A stretch of 64,000 bases of DNA from Gonocerus acuteangulatus (lineage: Eukaryota; Arthropoda; Insecta; Hemiptera; Coreidae), in contig OX328126.1 of NCBI GenBank assembly GCA_946811695.1, positions 85,817,536 through 85,881,535 on the forward strand. The letters are read 5' to 3'. The notes below the pieces were generated by a model that saw nothing but the letters and a program-made list of their open reading frames with translations, did not search any database and was not told the origin of the DNA. The translations under genes and the position numbers were made by a program. Shown here in pieces: positions 11,465-24,941 of this stretch. Position 1 is the stretch's first letter. Each line of letters begins with the position of its first letter.

Positions 11465-11784
11465 CAAATTTTAGCCACCTATATTTTCGTGATCTATAGG
11501 GTCTGACACGTAAAAGTTTCTAGCCGGCACTTCCGGATTGCGTCATGAGGTCAACCTCATAAGCGGGTTCTCCCTATGGAGATAGGGAGTAACCGCGCTA
11601 AAAAACTTAACTGTAGCTGCTATATGTTGGATATTATCTAGGACTTTCAGTTGAAATGGTTAGGGGCAACAAGGTTAAGTTGCATAAAGAGCTTGTAGTC
11701 ATATTTTAGTAGCATTTGCATCATAAACTGATAGTCCCATATAATATTCAACAGAGATGGGAATAATTTTATTTATAAATAAAT

Positions 11785-12069
11785 TTTTTTTTTCTCGAAA
11801 ACAGTTAAAGCTATCGTTTTGAAAATGGTTTCATTCGTTTTCCTAGCCCAAGAAGCCTATAAAACGAGTACTTACAAGCTTATGAACTCAAAAACGTAAG
11901 CGTTACGATTTTTTTTGCGCGAATTTCGCCCCAAACGCCATCTTCCAGTGGGCGGATTCTGCTGGTTAACGAACTTGACCTTTCAAATTAGACGAAAGAT
12001 TTTTGTACCAAATTTCATCAAAATCGGACCATTCGTCTTCGACCTAGAGAGCGAACAGACAAATGTATA

Positions 12070-12134
<65 letters not shown>

Positions 12135-12215
12135 GGAAACGTCCGAAATATAGATTTTTTTAAAACAAAATCATATTGAGGTTTATTTAGCCGAATCCCA
12201 ACCATTCCATCTTTA

Positions 12216-12293
<78 letters not shown>

Positions 12294-12429
12294 AATTTTA
12301 ACCCCCATCATTTTCGGTCTCTAGGGGTTCTGAGACGCAAAATTTTCTAGTCGGCACTTCCGGATTGCGTCATGAGATCAACCTTATAAGCGGGGTTCCT
12401 CCCTATGGGGGAGGGAGGAACCGCGCTAA
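11785..12429 (+). mobile_element. HINE-like element F1, 5'-truncated, with insertion in (TA)n
   Basis: Begins inside the CTCGAAAACxGTTAAAGC block, so the 5' end is missing. It then shows GCGCGAATTTCGCC, the GTTAACGAACTTGACC block, (TA)n at 12080-12132, an 86-base foreign segment (12134-12218), (TA)n again to 12285, and a complete 3' hairpin end AGGAACCGCGCTAA. Confidence 0.65.
12134..12218 (+). mobile_element. Possible Penelope-like element 3' tail in (TA)n
   Basis: The segment has GAAACGTCCGAAATATAG and, farther on, GAATCCCAACCATTCC. The complement of 46735-46840 carries the same two blocks in the same order. TA tracts flank both sides, as with the two Penelope-like insertions at 18971 and 24940-36072. 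Short length makes the assignment provisional. Confidence 0.4.
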
Positions 12430-12625
12430 TACGAATTTATTCGTACTTCGTATATTTGTAAATACGAATATAAATAAATTTGTATTCATAAGTGTGAATA
12501 CGAATTTATTTTTATTCACGTATATTAAATATAAAAATACAAATAAAATTTTATTCGCAAATTTTCCTCTAGTACGAATAAATTCGTAATTTTAGTTATA
12601 AAAAAAAATTATGCCCATCTCTGTA

Positions 12626-12921
12626 GTAGCTACAGTTAAGTATTGTCAAAAATGTTGCTTGGCACAATTTTGCCCCGACCCCTTCAATTCAACAATGAGA
12701 TTAAATTAAATAATATGATTTTTGAATGATTTGAAAATAGATTTTTACAACTATCGCCCGTGCCCTTGCATTACAGTATTCAAATGCTTTATCGCTTATC
12801 GATACGTAAACTACAATTATTTCTAATGTATATACTTCCGAGAAAAAATTAATGGTTTCGCTGTTGTTAGATAAATATAGGGGGAAAGTTAGATACACAG
12901 AGAACGAAACAGAAAAGAGAC

Positions 12922-12957
<36 letters not shown>

Positions 12958-13130
12958 TACTTTGTGAGAATTTTGTCGATATCTGATAATAAAAATGTTC
13001 TATCTTCCTTGTCATGCGAACATACGTGTCACGTCGAGCTGATTCCCGGAAATTGACAATTCAGCGCGATTAATGCGATAGTTTTAATTTCCTAAAAGTC
13101 CTATCTAGTGAGCGTAGTGTGTTCTAAAAA
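12626..13130. other. Interval with (GA)n, no gene recognised
   Basis: Contains GTTGCTTGGCACAATTTTGC, shared in inverted orientation with about 9020-9045, and a (GA)n tract of about 26 bases at 12927-12952. The 12700-12740 part is related to 15540-15600. No coding evidence. Confidence 0.45.
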
Positions 13131-14674
13131 AAGTCCGTCTCGCAGGACTGCATCATCTTAGCGCGGTTCCGTTCATATCCCTAGTCTAATTTGGAAAGAT
13201 TAAAATAGAAGCAGTTATTATTTTGGTTCCACCAGTCTTTTTTTTTTAAATTAATTATTATGATGGCGTGTCAACCCTTAAGGTCACTAACGCCATTCCT
13301 GTGAGTAGTAAAGTCTTGAATGGTCATGATTTACAATCTTACCTGGAAGGGTCCGCTACACTAGAAACAGACCCGCTAGTGACAAGGTCTTGGAACCTTG
13401 GAAATCTATATTTCTAACAATAAATTGTTTTTGTTATTTTACTTAACCAGTTTTATTGTCAAATACATTATCCAACTATAAGCAATTAAAAAATAACAAG
13501 AAATAAAACAGACAAAAAGAACCATTGGAATAAACGAAATCAATTAATTTAAAGCTTTAAGCACTTTTTTCTCCGATTGACATCGCCTAATTAAAACTTT
13601 CTTCAGAACCTTTTTTGTAGAGCATTTAGTAAGCTTCCGAATGGTAATCTTCCGCTTCACAAGATTGTCAACGGTTTTCGAGATACTAACGAAATTATAC
13701 AAAGTTACCAAAACGTTTTTTGTCTGTTAATAAAATATTTTATTCTAACCCTTCCTTTACTCTAAACGTAACAAAAATTTCAACATATTAGTGTTGATGA
13801 AACTCCAACATGCAGAAAATGTTTCAACTGTATCCCATAATTCTAAGTACCAAAATCAAAGACAAAGAACCCTCCCTAGGAAGGACGCTAGGCAGTTGAA
13901 AAGCTATATATCTTGGAAATCCATATCTCTAACATTAAATTGTTTTTCTTATTTTTCTTAACCTGTTTTATTTTCAAATACATTATCCAACAATAAGCAA
14001 TTAAAAAATAACAAGGAATAAAAAACAGACAAAAAGAACAGTTCGAATAAGCGAAATCAATTACTTTAAAGTTTTAAGCTCTTATTTCTCCGATTGAAAT
14101 CGCCTAATCAAAACTTTCATTAGAACCTTTTTTTTAGAGCATTTAATAAGCTTTCTAATGGTATTCTTCCGTTTACCAAGATTCTCAACCTTTTTCGAGA
14201 TATTAATGAAAGTAAACAAAGTTACTAAAACTTTTTATGTCTGTTAATAAAATATTTTATTCTAACCCTTCCTTAACTCCAAACGTAACCAAAATTTCAA
14301 CATATTAGTTTTGATGATAGTAGAACATGCAGAAAATGTTTCAACTGAATCCCATGATTCTAAGTACCCAAACCAAAAACGGTATTCAAAAAATATTTTT
14401 CCAATTTTCTCGAAAACGGTTAAAGCTATCGCCTTGAAAATGGTTTCATTCGTTTTCCTAGCCCAGGAATCATATAAAACGAGTACTTAGAAGCTTATGA
14501 ACTCAAAAATGTAAGCGTTACGATTTTTTTTTGCGCGAATTTCGCCCCAAACGCCATCTTCCAGTAGGCGGATTTTGCTGGTTAACGAACTTGACCTTTC
14601 AAATTGGACGAAGGATTTTTGTACCAAATTTCATCACAATCGGACCATTCGTCTTCTATCTAGAGAGCGAACAG

Positions 14675-14753
<79 letters not shown>

Positions 14754-14890
14754 CAAATTTGAACCACCGTTATTTTCGGTCTCTAGGGGTTCTGAAACGC
14801 GAAATTTTCTAGTCGGCACTTCCGGATTGTTTTATTGTATCAACCCTATAAGCGGGGTTCCTCCCTATGGGGAGGGAGGAACCGCGCTAA
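13131..14890 (+). mobile_element. HINE-like element F1 with internal duplication
   Basis: 5' terminus AAGTCCGTCTCGCAGGACTG then TTAGCGCGGTTCC; 3' hairpin terminus AGGAACCGCGCTAA at 14890; (TA)n at 14680-14755. About 480 bases are present twice in direct orientation (roughly 13390-13860 and 13910-14370). Both copies contain ATTGTTTTT, CTCCGATTGA, ATAAAATATTTTATTCTAACC and CAGAAAATGTTTCAACTG. This explains the greater length (1.76 kb) than the compact 961-bp and 1.24-kb copies. Confidence 0.65.
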
Positions 14891-15285
14891 AACGTTATAT
14901 TTTGTAATGAATTTAAGGAACCAAATGAAAGTCCTATTTGCAGGATCTCCATCATCTAAGCGCGTATATATCTCTTGAGTTATTTAGAAAGCTTATTTTT
15001 AGCGATTGTAATAAAAACAGTTTGTAAAAATTTGTTTTGATATTTTGTGCTTCAATAAGAAGGAAAAGCGAGATTTTATGAAGGTACAGTCTGGCTGTTT
15101 ATGTAACACAAGCACCGTACCACAGTGAAGTCGGGTGCAACGATCGCTGCCTAGGCAGGAGCGTAGCCACACTGACTAAAATGTCGACATATCCAGCTGC
15201 AGGATTGTGAATCAGTTTGGCCACACCACTAGTCACTCAAGTGTTGCCTTTAGGCTTAGCACCAATAGAACTAAGCTGTGAGGGG
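14891..15285. other. Interval without recognised gene
   Basis: No coding frame or matched repeat, except a weak F1-like ATCTAAGCGCG at about 14955. Confidence 0.4.
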
Positions 15286-15287
15286 GC

Positions 15288-15640
15288 GCCGCACAGTGGG
15301 GTCAAACGACATTCCGTGTTTCAAAAAAGGATACAGCCTCCAAATCTTAACCGATTTCAATGCATTTTTTTTTTTTTTTTTTTTTAATTTGTTGTTTATT
15401 AAATTACGTCATCATTCACAACTTTTACAATTGAACATAAAATGATATTTTGTTTTTCATCTAAGTTAATATCAGTACTGATATCATTGAAATTAAACAT
15501 TAAAATCCCGATTAGAGTTGGAAAAAATCAAAATCGATTTTCAAATCATTCAAAAATCATATTATTTCATTTAATATCATTGTTGAATTAAGATAAATTT
15601 TAGTTTTATGAAGATGAGTCTGTTCTTTTTAGGATTTGAA
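15288..15640. mobile_element. Second copy of the 'CGCCG-CACAGTGG' repeat
   Basis: Collinear with 7758-7844 and 8806-9000 but without the 961-bp HINE-like insertion. It therefore gives the empty-site sequence for that insertion. It is extended by a segment (15540-15640) also related to 12700 in inverted orientation. Confidence 0.5.
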
Positions 15641-15644
15641 TGAT

Positions 15645-15910
15645 TCGCGCATGCGGATTAAAACTATTCCATATATCTGAACGGGCTACAGTCCTGCAAA
15701 CTAGTCTGCCTTCTCGTTACGAATGTTACCTCGATGTCCCGGTACCCGGTAGATGATTACTTCATTGTTTTGAGTTAGGTCTTGAAGCCTTACTTGGCAC
15801 TCTTTTGAGATTCCTGAATTATTTTCCTGGCTCTCTAGTGCCTTACAAGCTGCCTGGCTGTCAGTTAGAATATCTTATTTTCGACAAACCCCCTCCTCAC
15901 TTAGTTTGTG
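15645..15910 (-). pseudogene. Retrotransposon RNase H fragment
   Basis: The complement of about 15695-15875 reads DILTDSQAACKALES, then an ISKECQVRLQDL stretch, then VIIYRVPGHRG and NEKAD. The TDSQAA motif and the (W/Y)xPGHxGxxxNExAD motif are the central and C-terminal catalytic signatures of the RNase H domain in I/Jockey-type LINEs. Neither an upstream reverse transcriptase nor a clean tail is present. It is an isolated decayed fragment upstream of the kinase exons. Confidence 0.7.
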
Positions 15911-16251
15911 AGTTGTGGAAACGTTAAGCCTATTTTCTAATTGGTCTGAGAAAACGTTACACCATATCGTCCGTACTAATTCAAACTATCGAATATGCAA
16001 ATCAGAGCAAACTGGAGAACGAACATATTCTATCCATTGAAAAATGGCCTTATTCGATAATTTATATAAGGCATTAAAGGCTATTGTAAAGGGGTTAGTG
16101 TTGTAACAATTTGCGACAAGCCGTATCGTCCACAATCCAAGAGTCTCGAATCTGAAAAACGAGATTTTTCATATTCGATAGTTTGACATGGTAGAGACAA
16201 CATTATATCTTATTTATTTCTATCATAATATAATCCTCCTGTTTGTTTCAG
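15911..16251. other. Region upstream of first NEK coding exon
   Basis: No TE matched. It ends in a polypyrimidine acceptor (TTTGTTTCAG, AG at 16250-16251). The ATG exon is thus preceded by at least one untranslated exon that I could not place. Confidence 0.5.
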
Positions 16252-16437
16252 AAAATGGCGGGAAATAGCGCAGGTGATTATGTTATCGAAGGTGTGCTTG
16301 GCAAAGGGGTTTTCTCTGTGGTCTGCAAAGCGAGGGACCCCCATGGCAGACCTGTTGCTATAAAGAAGATACACGTACCAAGCATGTCCAGTCCTAAAGC
16401 TTCGGCGGACTGTCTTAAGGAAGTGAGCCTTCTTCAG
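16252..16437 (+). CDS. Nek7: NEK6/7 coding exon 1
   Basis: Exon begins after TTTGTTTCAG. Translation starts at ATG 16255 (AAAATGG context) because the in-frame ATG at 16243 lies before the splice acceptor. It encodes residues 1-61: glycine loop, catalytic lysine and the helix-C glutamate (ADCLKEVSLLQ). It ends CAG|GTAGGA in phase 0. Confidence 0.93.
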
Positions 16438-17851
16438 GTAGGAAGTAATTATAAAAACTAATAAACTAAAAAAAGGTAAGTGTATGTCTGCCCCAAAAAT
16501 GTCGGTAAAAAATTCATAATATTCAAAGTTTTTTTTTGTTTTATTTATTAATTTGAAATCTGTACAAAATTAAAATACAATTATCAAGTCTGTTGATAAA
16601 GATATTTTATGAATAAATTGACAATAACTAGAAAAGGAAAATAAAATAAAAGCAATAAAAAAATTGAAAGAAGCCAACCATTGTTGGCACTTCCAGAGCT
16701 GTGCAAGTAAAAATTTTAAAGATCCTATATGATCAGATAAGTAAATTATTTCGGGGCCACTGTCTCTTAAGCCGCCTGGGAGGATTGTCTGGGTGGGATT
16801 GGGAAGATAAGGATAGACCTTCAGGATTAGGATGGTGAGACAATTTGGAGTGGAACACTTTGAAACGGGTTCTAGCGAGGTCGATGACAAATGGGATGTT
16901 TAGGTCATTGTGAAGGGTTTTGTTTGAGACATAGAAAGGGGCATTTACAATTTTATGAAGAACTTTGGACTGGAATGCCTGTATTCTGTTGATGTTGGAT
17001 GGTTTTGCAGATCCCCAGAGTTCAAATCCATATGTCTATATTGGTCGAATGATTGTTTTGTATATCGTTAGTTTGTTCTGTATCGATAATTTAGATGAAG
17101 GTCCAAGGAGTCGTCTAAGCAGTCCGTATCTTTTGTTCAGTTCTTGTCTTTTCAGTCTCGTGTGAGGGTAATATTCAAAGTTACGAGTCGATTGGTTCTT
17201 ACAAAGCAACCGAGTTCTAGTGCCTAAACTTACATAAAGAGATGTGCTTTGGATGTTGAAATGTGACACTGCATGTCCTCAGCTTTCTTTTCATAAGAAG
17301 GTACGTGATTACCGGGTGCTAATTGCAAGTGACATATAGTCCAAAAGTTGGTAACCGCTCCATGAAGTGGTCTATGCACCTTGAAAATTGGCTATAATAT
17401 ACCTCTTGGGTAGATAATAAGTTAAATATGTGTTGGCTAGACTTACCGTGCAACACCAGATACTGCGCATAGGGAAAGATGCTAAAAAATATTGCCCAAA
17501 AATAAAATTTTATTCAGAAGCCAACTATCTTTTTGTAAAAAATATTAAAAAGTTTTATCCTAAAGTTTTCAAATGACACTAGCAATGGGAGCATACTAAC
17601 GGTTCCCGCGATTTGCCCTTTTAGCGCGGTTCCTCCCTCCCTCCACAAGTAGGAAACCCGCTTATGGGGTTGACCTCATGACAAAATCCGAAGTACCGAC
17701 TAGACATTTTCACGATTCAGAACCTAAAGATCTCGACGGTATAAAGGTGGTTCAAATATGTATGCATTATGACGAAGTATTTTTGTAACAAATTCCATCA
17801 AGATTGGACCATGTTTGAGCCTCAGAGAAAGCGAACAGGCAAATACGAGTG

Positions 17852-17903
<52 letters not shown>

Positions 17904-18899
17904 CACACACACACGTTTTTGTCTGAGTTGAGTATATATATGTTGGTCCTCTCACAAGCTCAAATATCGTCCAATTTTGATGAAAATTGTTACAAAAATG
18001 ATTTTACCTATTTAAAAAAATCAGGTACTTGACCAACAGAATGGACCTACTGGAACACAGTTTTATGAGTGAAATTCGCGCGAAAAAAAATCGTTGTGCT
18101 TAAGACTTTTCGTTTGTAGTCTTCCAGGCACTCTACACTATAGATTGTGTAATGTAAGTAAACGCATGAAACTATTTTCAAGGCAATAGCTGTGAGCGTT
18201 TTCAAGAAACGTGGATGGAACTAGTTTTTCTTACTAATTTTCGTTTTGGGTACTTACAATAGTTGGATTCAGTTTTGGGTACTTAAAATAGTTGGATTCA
18301 GTTGAAATATTTTCTACGTGTTTGAAATTCATCCAAACTAATATGTTTAAATTTTGGTTACAGTTGGAGATAAGGAAGGATTCGAAAAAAAACAAAATAC
18401 ATTTTAACAGACATGGTCAGTTTTAGGATTTTCGTATATTTTTACATTTTAAAAGGGGATGGAATGTGGATAGCTCCCGTATTGACTAAACACGAAGCAT
18501 ATGATTGAGAAACCACAGAGGCTATCATTGATGTTTGTAAAGTTCAATGTCAAATTCGTGTATATCACGTGAAACGTGCATTAAACGCAGGCTTATCTTC
18601 GTCCTTAGGTTATAGTGCACATCAGGTCAATAATGATGTCCAATAATTCCATCAGTCATTTGCTGACATCTGCTTCGGACAAATTACTCGCCCTTGAAAT
18701 GATATATTGGGAAAATTGATAGCAGTAAATATCTATTGTGGCGAAATTGTGCTGGAAAATTTACCCAGTTATCCGTTTTAGCACTTTCCTCCGAAGGAAA
18801 GTAGCTATTGAGGTTGGACTCATGACGGAATTTTTGAAAAATTTCTTCAAATCTTTATCGATCCTACCTAGTAGACACCGAAAATGACCCCCGTAAAAA

Positions 18900-18970
<71 letters not shown>

Positions 18971-19262
18971 TGCTTGATGTTATTTTTCGTCGCTGGGATA
19001 GTATTTTTAGATGGAACGGCATTTTTCTCCAGCGGTGGTACTCCTCCTCACTTCTTCCCGGAATATTTCGATGGATTCATCTCCATCTTCTTCAGCCAGG
19101 TACTTGTTTCTTCCTCGGTGGTAGCCAAGGGAATGACATTTTTCTCGATCTGGGCTCCTTTTCTCCCCTCTAGCCACAGTATCGCCGGACGAATGTTGTT
19201 GAAGCTCCCTGGTGTAGTTGGGATTCTGTCCGTTGGCAGCGCTGATGGTATTGCGTCTTTTT

Positions 19263-19340
<78 letters not shown>

Positions 19341-22300
19341 TGTTAACACGATACCGGCCAGAGTTTTTGTTTTTTCGTCACGAAACTTGGTATATAGCAT
19401 TCAATTAGCAAACGATTGAACGAGTTCGTTAACCATCAAAATTGGTCCACCGGAAGGGGGGGGGTTTACCCCGGACCCAAAACACTAATATGACCATGCC
19501 AGCCGTAATTTTTGTTATATTTCCACGAAACTAAGTATTCTTAGTGGTAGTCTACAGGGAAAAATGCGTTGTAAAAATAAACTATTTTTTAATTTATTTT
19601 ATTTTAGAATATCACAATCTACAATTCAATTGTATTATGTAATTTGATACATGTTACTTGCTCACGCCTCAGGTGTCTCCAGTTGTCAACCGAATGCCTT
19701 CCTTGTTAGGAAGGATTCTAGGATGACCTGGAGTTACCTTACGCCATCCAACCATAGCCTGCGACAGGAGGATTGGAGGCGAAGGAGAAGTGGGCTGTGA
19801 TATCATGAGGAGAGAAAATATCCACAGATATCACTCTCATTTATACAATTATAATTTCGTTGATCACTCCACGGATAGTTGTTTTTGTTCACTCCACGAC
19901 ACTTCACTGCCTAAGTAAGTCTCGGGGCCACTTCCTGTTAAGGCGTCTTGGTGGAGAGGAAGGATGATTTGTGCTGGATAAGGATTGGGCTATAGGATTA
20001 GGATGATTGATTAATTTGCTATGGAAGGATGAGAAGCAGCTAGGGATAATATCTTGGACAAAAGGGATATTTAGGTCATTATGGAGGTTTCGATTTGTAA
20101 CATAATAAGGAGCATTGACTATGGTACGTACAACTTTAGATTGGAATGTTTGGATTCGGTGGATGTTGGAATGCTTGGCTGTCCCCCAAAGTTCTATTCC
20201 ATAAGTCCAGATAGGTTTTATTAGTGAGTTGTAGACAGTTAGTTTGTTATGTACGGTTAAGTGTGATGATCGGTTTAGTAGTCTGTATAGCTGTCCGAAT
20301 CGTCGATTGAGTTCTTGTCGTTTGAGTTTAATGTGGGCGTTCCAAGTCAATCGAGAGTCAAGGTAAAACCCAAGGTATCGGATGGTAAAAAAAAAATAAA
20401 CTAAATCGGATCATTAGGAGGGGGGGTTTACTCCGGACCCACAATACCAAATCGCCACTACCAGCCGTAATTTTTGTTATATTTCGACGGAAATCAGTAT
20501 TCGTAGTGGTAATGTTCAGATAAAAATGTGTTGTAAAAATAAACTAAATCAGTTTATTTGGGGGGGGGGTTACTCCGTATCCAAATTACTAATACACTCA
20601 TACCGGTCGTAATTTCTGCTGTATTGTAACGAAACGCGGTATACGTCGTGCGTAACTCATGATAAAGAAGTGTTGTAAAAATGAGCTAAATCGGTCTATC
20701 GGAAAGGGGGGTTTACTTAGTACTATGTTTCAATAGATTAGCCCGCCAGACGTAGGTTCGCAAGGCCGCCGCAAGGAGCGCTTTCTATCACTAGGGGGTC
20801 TGTATCCTCTTCCTGCGTCAGTTCATCGACCTAGCATTCACAAAAGTTGACCGATTTTCATGAAAAATGTTGACAAGCTAATTGCTATAATTTATTCAAA
20901 TTATAACGTCCATTTATTATTAACTACGAATTTTAGGACGGGTTATCTATAGGTTACCACCCTTTGCTTAATTGCTATAAGATAATCTCCTATAGTAATA
21001 GCTCCTGTAGCCTTGGTTGTGATTAGAGATGGGCGATCTTAATCGATCTTTTTAACACGATATATCGATCTTTTAAATAAATCTCCGCAGACCGATTTTT
21101 TTCTTCTTCAAAGAATCGATCTCTAAGGGCCGATCTTTTAATGAATCGATCTTCAAGGGCTGATCTTTTAAAGAATCGATCTATCTAAAATACCGTAAAA
21201 TAAAGTGTTTTTTTTAAATTTCAAATATTCAAATACTTAATTGAAAAGTAATAAGAATTGCCATCTATTTAACTAAAGAAGAAATTTACATAACAGTGCC
21301 CTATGTCCAGTAACAGACTTTTAATACAACGACTGCTCTTAATGTGTGTAACTATTTGTCTCTATTATTATTATTTTATTCTATTTTTTTTTTTATCTCA
21401 TCTGACCTATATGTAATAATACCCATATATTTCAATATGATGTAACAGTATTAGTTTCATTATATACCATAAAAGTGGGTTACTTTGTCCCAGTTTTATG
21501 ACATTTTTTGTTTCATTTTTCGGTAAGAATATTTAATATTATAAAATAAACATTAAAAGGGCATTTTTAGGTAGTTGTAATCTTTCTTTATATGACTATA
21601 TTTTTAAAAATAAATTCTTTACACTTTCTTTGATTTTTTTTTATTATTTTTAAATTTGGGTTAAAGTAGCCCTTAAGCTTGGGTAACTTTGTCCCAAACC
21701 AAATATTCCTATAAAAAATCACTGTATTTCACTCTTGGATTCAATTAACCCGCTTGTTTTGAAGGGAGAGAACTCACAGAGATATATACATATGCACTTT
21801 ATTTTTTAAAAAAGGTAAAAAATGGTACATAATTGACAAATCTTTTTTTTTTTTTTTAGTCGTTTTTTCTGACCTAATGGCTTCCAAACAGTCGTTTAAG
21901 TTTAGCCTCCAATAATACTCAAGATATTTTATATTTTCTGGTTTTCGTATGTTTTTTACAGAATTTTTTAAAATGTAGGATGAAAATAATAGTGCTGGTG
22001 CCTTATATATTACGGAGAACAAAAGTAAATATTATATAAAAATATTTAATTTCATTTTTCATAATATTAAAATATAATTTTAGTACCAGGGGCTACTTTG
22101 GGCCACTTTTTTCTTGGGACAAAGTAACCCGATATTTAACAGTTACCAGTATCATATTTAAAATATATCTATATTCGAACTGGAAATACAATTAAGCAAA
22201 ATTCCACCACATATCCTGGTTAGGGATGATATTGGCTACAACATTCATTTCTTACCACAGCTAAAACATCTATTGTTCTCCTTGTGCCGACGGAAGTTTG

Positions 22301-24891
22301 AGGATAACAGAAACACGTATTTTACAATAGGCTGTGAACAACGTCTACTACGACCTAGCGGAGATCACTAGAACTATTAAACTCTTAGGGCCTTCTAGCA
22401 GGTACTCAGGCCTAGCAGAATCCTGAGTTAGTACGTGAATCTGACAATATCAGCTGCTGCTATACACATGATGCAAACACTTTTTTGTTTTGGGACAAAG
22501 TTACACCCTAGGGCCAAAGTAACCCACTTTTACGGTATTATTTTTGATGAAAAATGGTCTTAAACTTTTCTAATTTTAGGTTACTGATATATTTTTCATA
22601 TTATCAAGTATTATAATAGACTTATTTAAACCGATTCCTAATAGTGATGAGCGATTCTCGAATGATAATGGATTACCTTCTAATTGGAGGAACGGAAGTT
22701 ATTGTGTCGTTGTATAATGTTAGTGTTGTATTAAGCTACTGGACATAGGACAATGTTATGTAAATTTCTTCTTCAGTTAAATAAATGAGAATTATTCAAA
22801 AATGAGATTGAATAACAAGAGGTGAGGGTAATATTTGAATATTTGAAATTAAAAAAAAAAACAAGTTTACAGATTTCTAGATAGATCGATTGATCAAAAG
22901 ATCGGCCCTTAGAGATCGATTCTTTGAAAAGATCGTCCCTTGGAGATCGTTTCATAAAAAAAAATAGATATATCTTGTTAAAAAGATCGATTCATATCGC
23001 CCATCTCTACTTTGAACATTTGTGTTATATTGGAAATGTGTCATCAAGTTATTAAATTTATTTTTGAAATACATTTATCAGAAATGGTGGACCTTGTGGA
23101 AAATTACAGTGAGCCCTGAAAAATGCTGTCACGTAACATTTGCTCTTAATAAGAGCACTTGCCCCCCTGTATTCATATGCAACAGTCAACTTCCTGCATC
23201 TAATGAGGTGCGTTACCTGGGACTTCTACTAGACAGAATTCTCACATGGAACCCACACATACGACTAAAAAGACAAGAGCTGAACAGGAGATTTGGACTC
23301 TTACGACGACTAGTTGGACCTACTTCAAAGCATACGACACACAACAAACTTACTATATTCTAAACTATAATCAGACCAATCTGGACTTCCGGACTGAATT
23401 ATGGGGAACAGCAAAACACTCAAACATACAAAGAATACAAGCATTCCAATCCAAAGTCCTTCGTGGAATAGTCAACGCTCCCTTTTATGTCTCCAACAAA
23501 ACCCTACACAACGACCTTAATATTCCTTTCGTAAAAGACCTCGCAACATCCAGATTCCTAACGTTTCATTCCAAATTGTCATCTCATCCAAATCCTAGAG
23601 GCCAATCCTAAAGACCTTCCCAGGAGGCTTAAGAGAGTTTGGCCCCGTGACCAGCTACCCTAACAGCGATTAAAAAACAGTGAAAATATGAATGTTAGCA
23701 TATATTAGGAAGTACCAATAATGATTGGCTCCTTCCATATACTATTCACAGAATCTACACAAGACGAGCACAATTAATCATTGTACTATATAAATTGTAC
23801 AGATTTTAAATAAACATTTATTAGACAAAAAAATACAGTTATCAACATTTTCCAACTTTAAATTGCACAATGTGAATTGATAACTTGGATTTCAATTTTA
23901 CTCTTCCAGAGCCTCGACCACCCAAATATAATCCGATATATCTCGTCATTTATCGATGGAGATGAACTTAACATCGTTCTAGAGCTTGCCGACGCAGGGG
24001 ATTTGGGAAGGATGATCAAGATTTTCAGGAGGGAAGTGAAGCTCATTCCTGAACGAACTATTTGGAAGTACTTTGTCCAGGTGGCGAGTGGTCTTCATCA
24101 CATGCACACAAGGAGGATCATGCATAGAGGTTAGAATAGTATTAATACACTCTTTTACTTCTTTGGCATGCATTTTTTAAGGAATTACAGAGCCGTTTAA
24201 TGATTTATCACCGTTCAATTGAGTATTTATGAGAGTCTCTCCGTTTTTTTACTGCCGAAAACCGTTGTTTCTGTTTACCTGGAATTTACTCTGCATATTT
24301 CTCTAGTATATTTTGTACTTTTCAAGCGAACAATTTTGTGTGTAAATATTTCTAAGAAAATACATTCTGGACAAGAATTGTAAGAACTTTTGACGGGTGC
24401 AGGGCCGCCGCATCTCAGAGCCGGGCCCAGGACCAGATCACGGGCCCCCACTCATGAGAACCGGGCCCCCACCTCTCAGAGACAGACTGAAAATTCTAGT
24501 ACTTTGCTATAGGACTTTGGAAATTTTAAAATTATTTTCATCTTGTTTTGAGCGAAATGAGAATAAAAGCCGACAATCGGTGCAGCCAAGGTCACTTTCG
24601 GTACTTGTAGTTTTTTTAAGACTCCTAATGAAATATACTATTCTGGGACTGCACTTGTTTTGTCGATTATGTACATTAAAAAAAATATATATCCCATTCC
24701 AATAGATATAGACTACGTCCGTCTATATTTCTAAACCCTATTCTTTTTACAAGCTCATAAACTATACATTTTAGCACTTTCCTCCGAAGGAAAGTAGCTA
24801 TTGAGGTTGGACTCATGACGGAATTTTTGAAAAATTTCTTCAAAACTTTATCGATCCTACCTACTAGACACCGAAAATGACCCCCGTTAAA

Positions 24892-24941
<50 letters not shown>

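Larger units (their letters stand above)
9054..11601 (+). mobile_element. HINE-like element, subfamily F1b, interrupted
   Basis: The 5' terminus AGTCCGACTCGCAGGAACTG is followed by TTAGCGCGGTTAC. The 3' terminus is a hairpin (GGTTCTCCCTATGG, GATAGGGAG) ending GTAACCGCGCTAA at 11601. The two GCGCGGTTAC/GTAACCGCGC repeats match each other rather than the F1 version. Sequence is continuous only if 9712-10953 is removed: TTCAGAACCTTTT then GTAGAGCATT, as in the intact relative at 44380 (complement). (TA)n lies at about 11171-11229 and 11411-11461, with a long palindrome between. Confidence 0.65.
11602..12625. mobile_element. TIR element (CAGAGATGGG) hosting an F1 copy
   Basis: CAGAGATGGGAATAATTT at 11752 and AAAATTATGCCCATCTCTG ending 12625 are inverted ends. 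In between lies the 5'-truncated F1 copy ending at 12429, followed by a segment with repeated TACGAAT/ATTCGTA palindromic motifs (12430-12600). No target duplication could be seen, so the element call is tentative. 11602-11750 is unassigned. Confidence 0.4.
18778..20720 (-). mobile_element. HINE-like element F2 with two nested insertions
   Basis: Left hairpin terminus TTAGCACTTTCCTCCGAAGG and a 110-bp block nearly identical to 3479-3600 and 24771-24890. The (TA)n core is split by a Penelope-like fragment (18971-19265), and the 145-bp repeat array is split by a LINE (19586-20385). The array resumes at 20386-20720 with a G-rich TTTACTCCGGACCC block. Confidence 0.6.

Noticed and set aside
16243..16254. 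Upstream in-frame ATG (MFQK) as NEK start
   Set aside because: It lies before the splice acceptor AG at 16250-16251 and in the polypyrimidine tract; ATG 16255 is inside the exon.
24397..24705. Protein-coding frame at the GC-rich start of the hAT-type MITE
   Set aside because: The same sequence recurs at 46056 and 63533 as a non-coding MITE with 8-bp duplications; frames are not conserved among copies.
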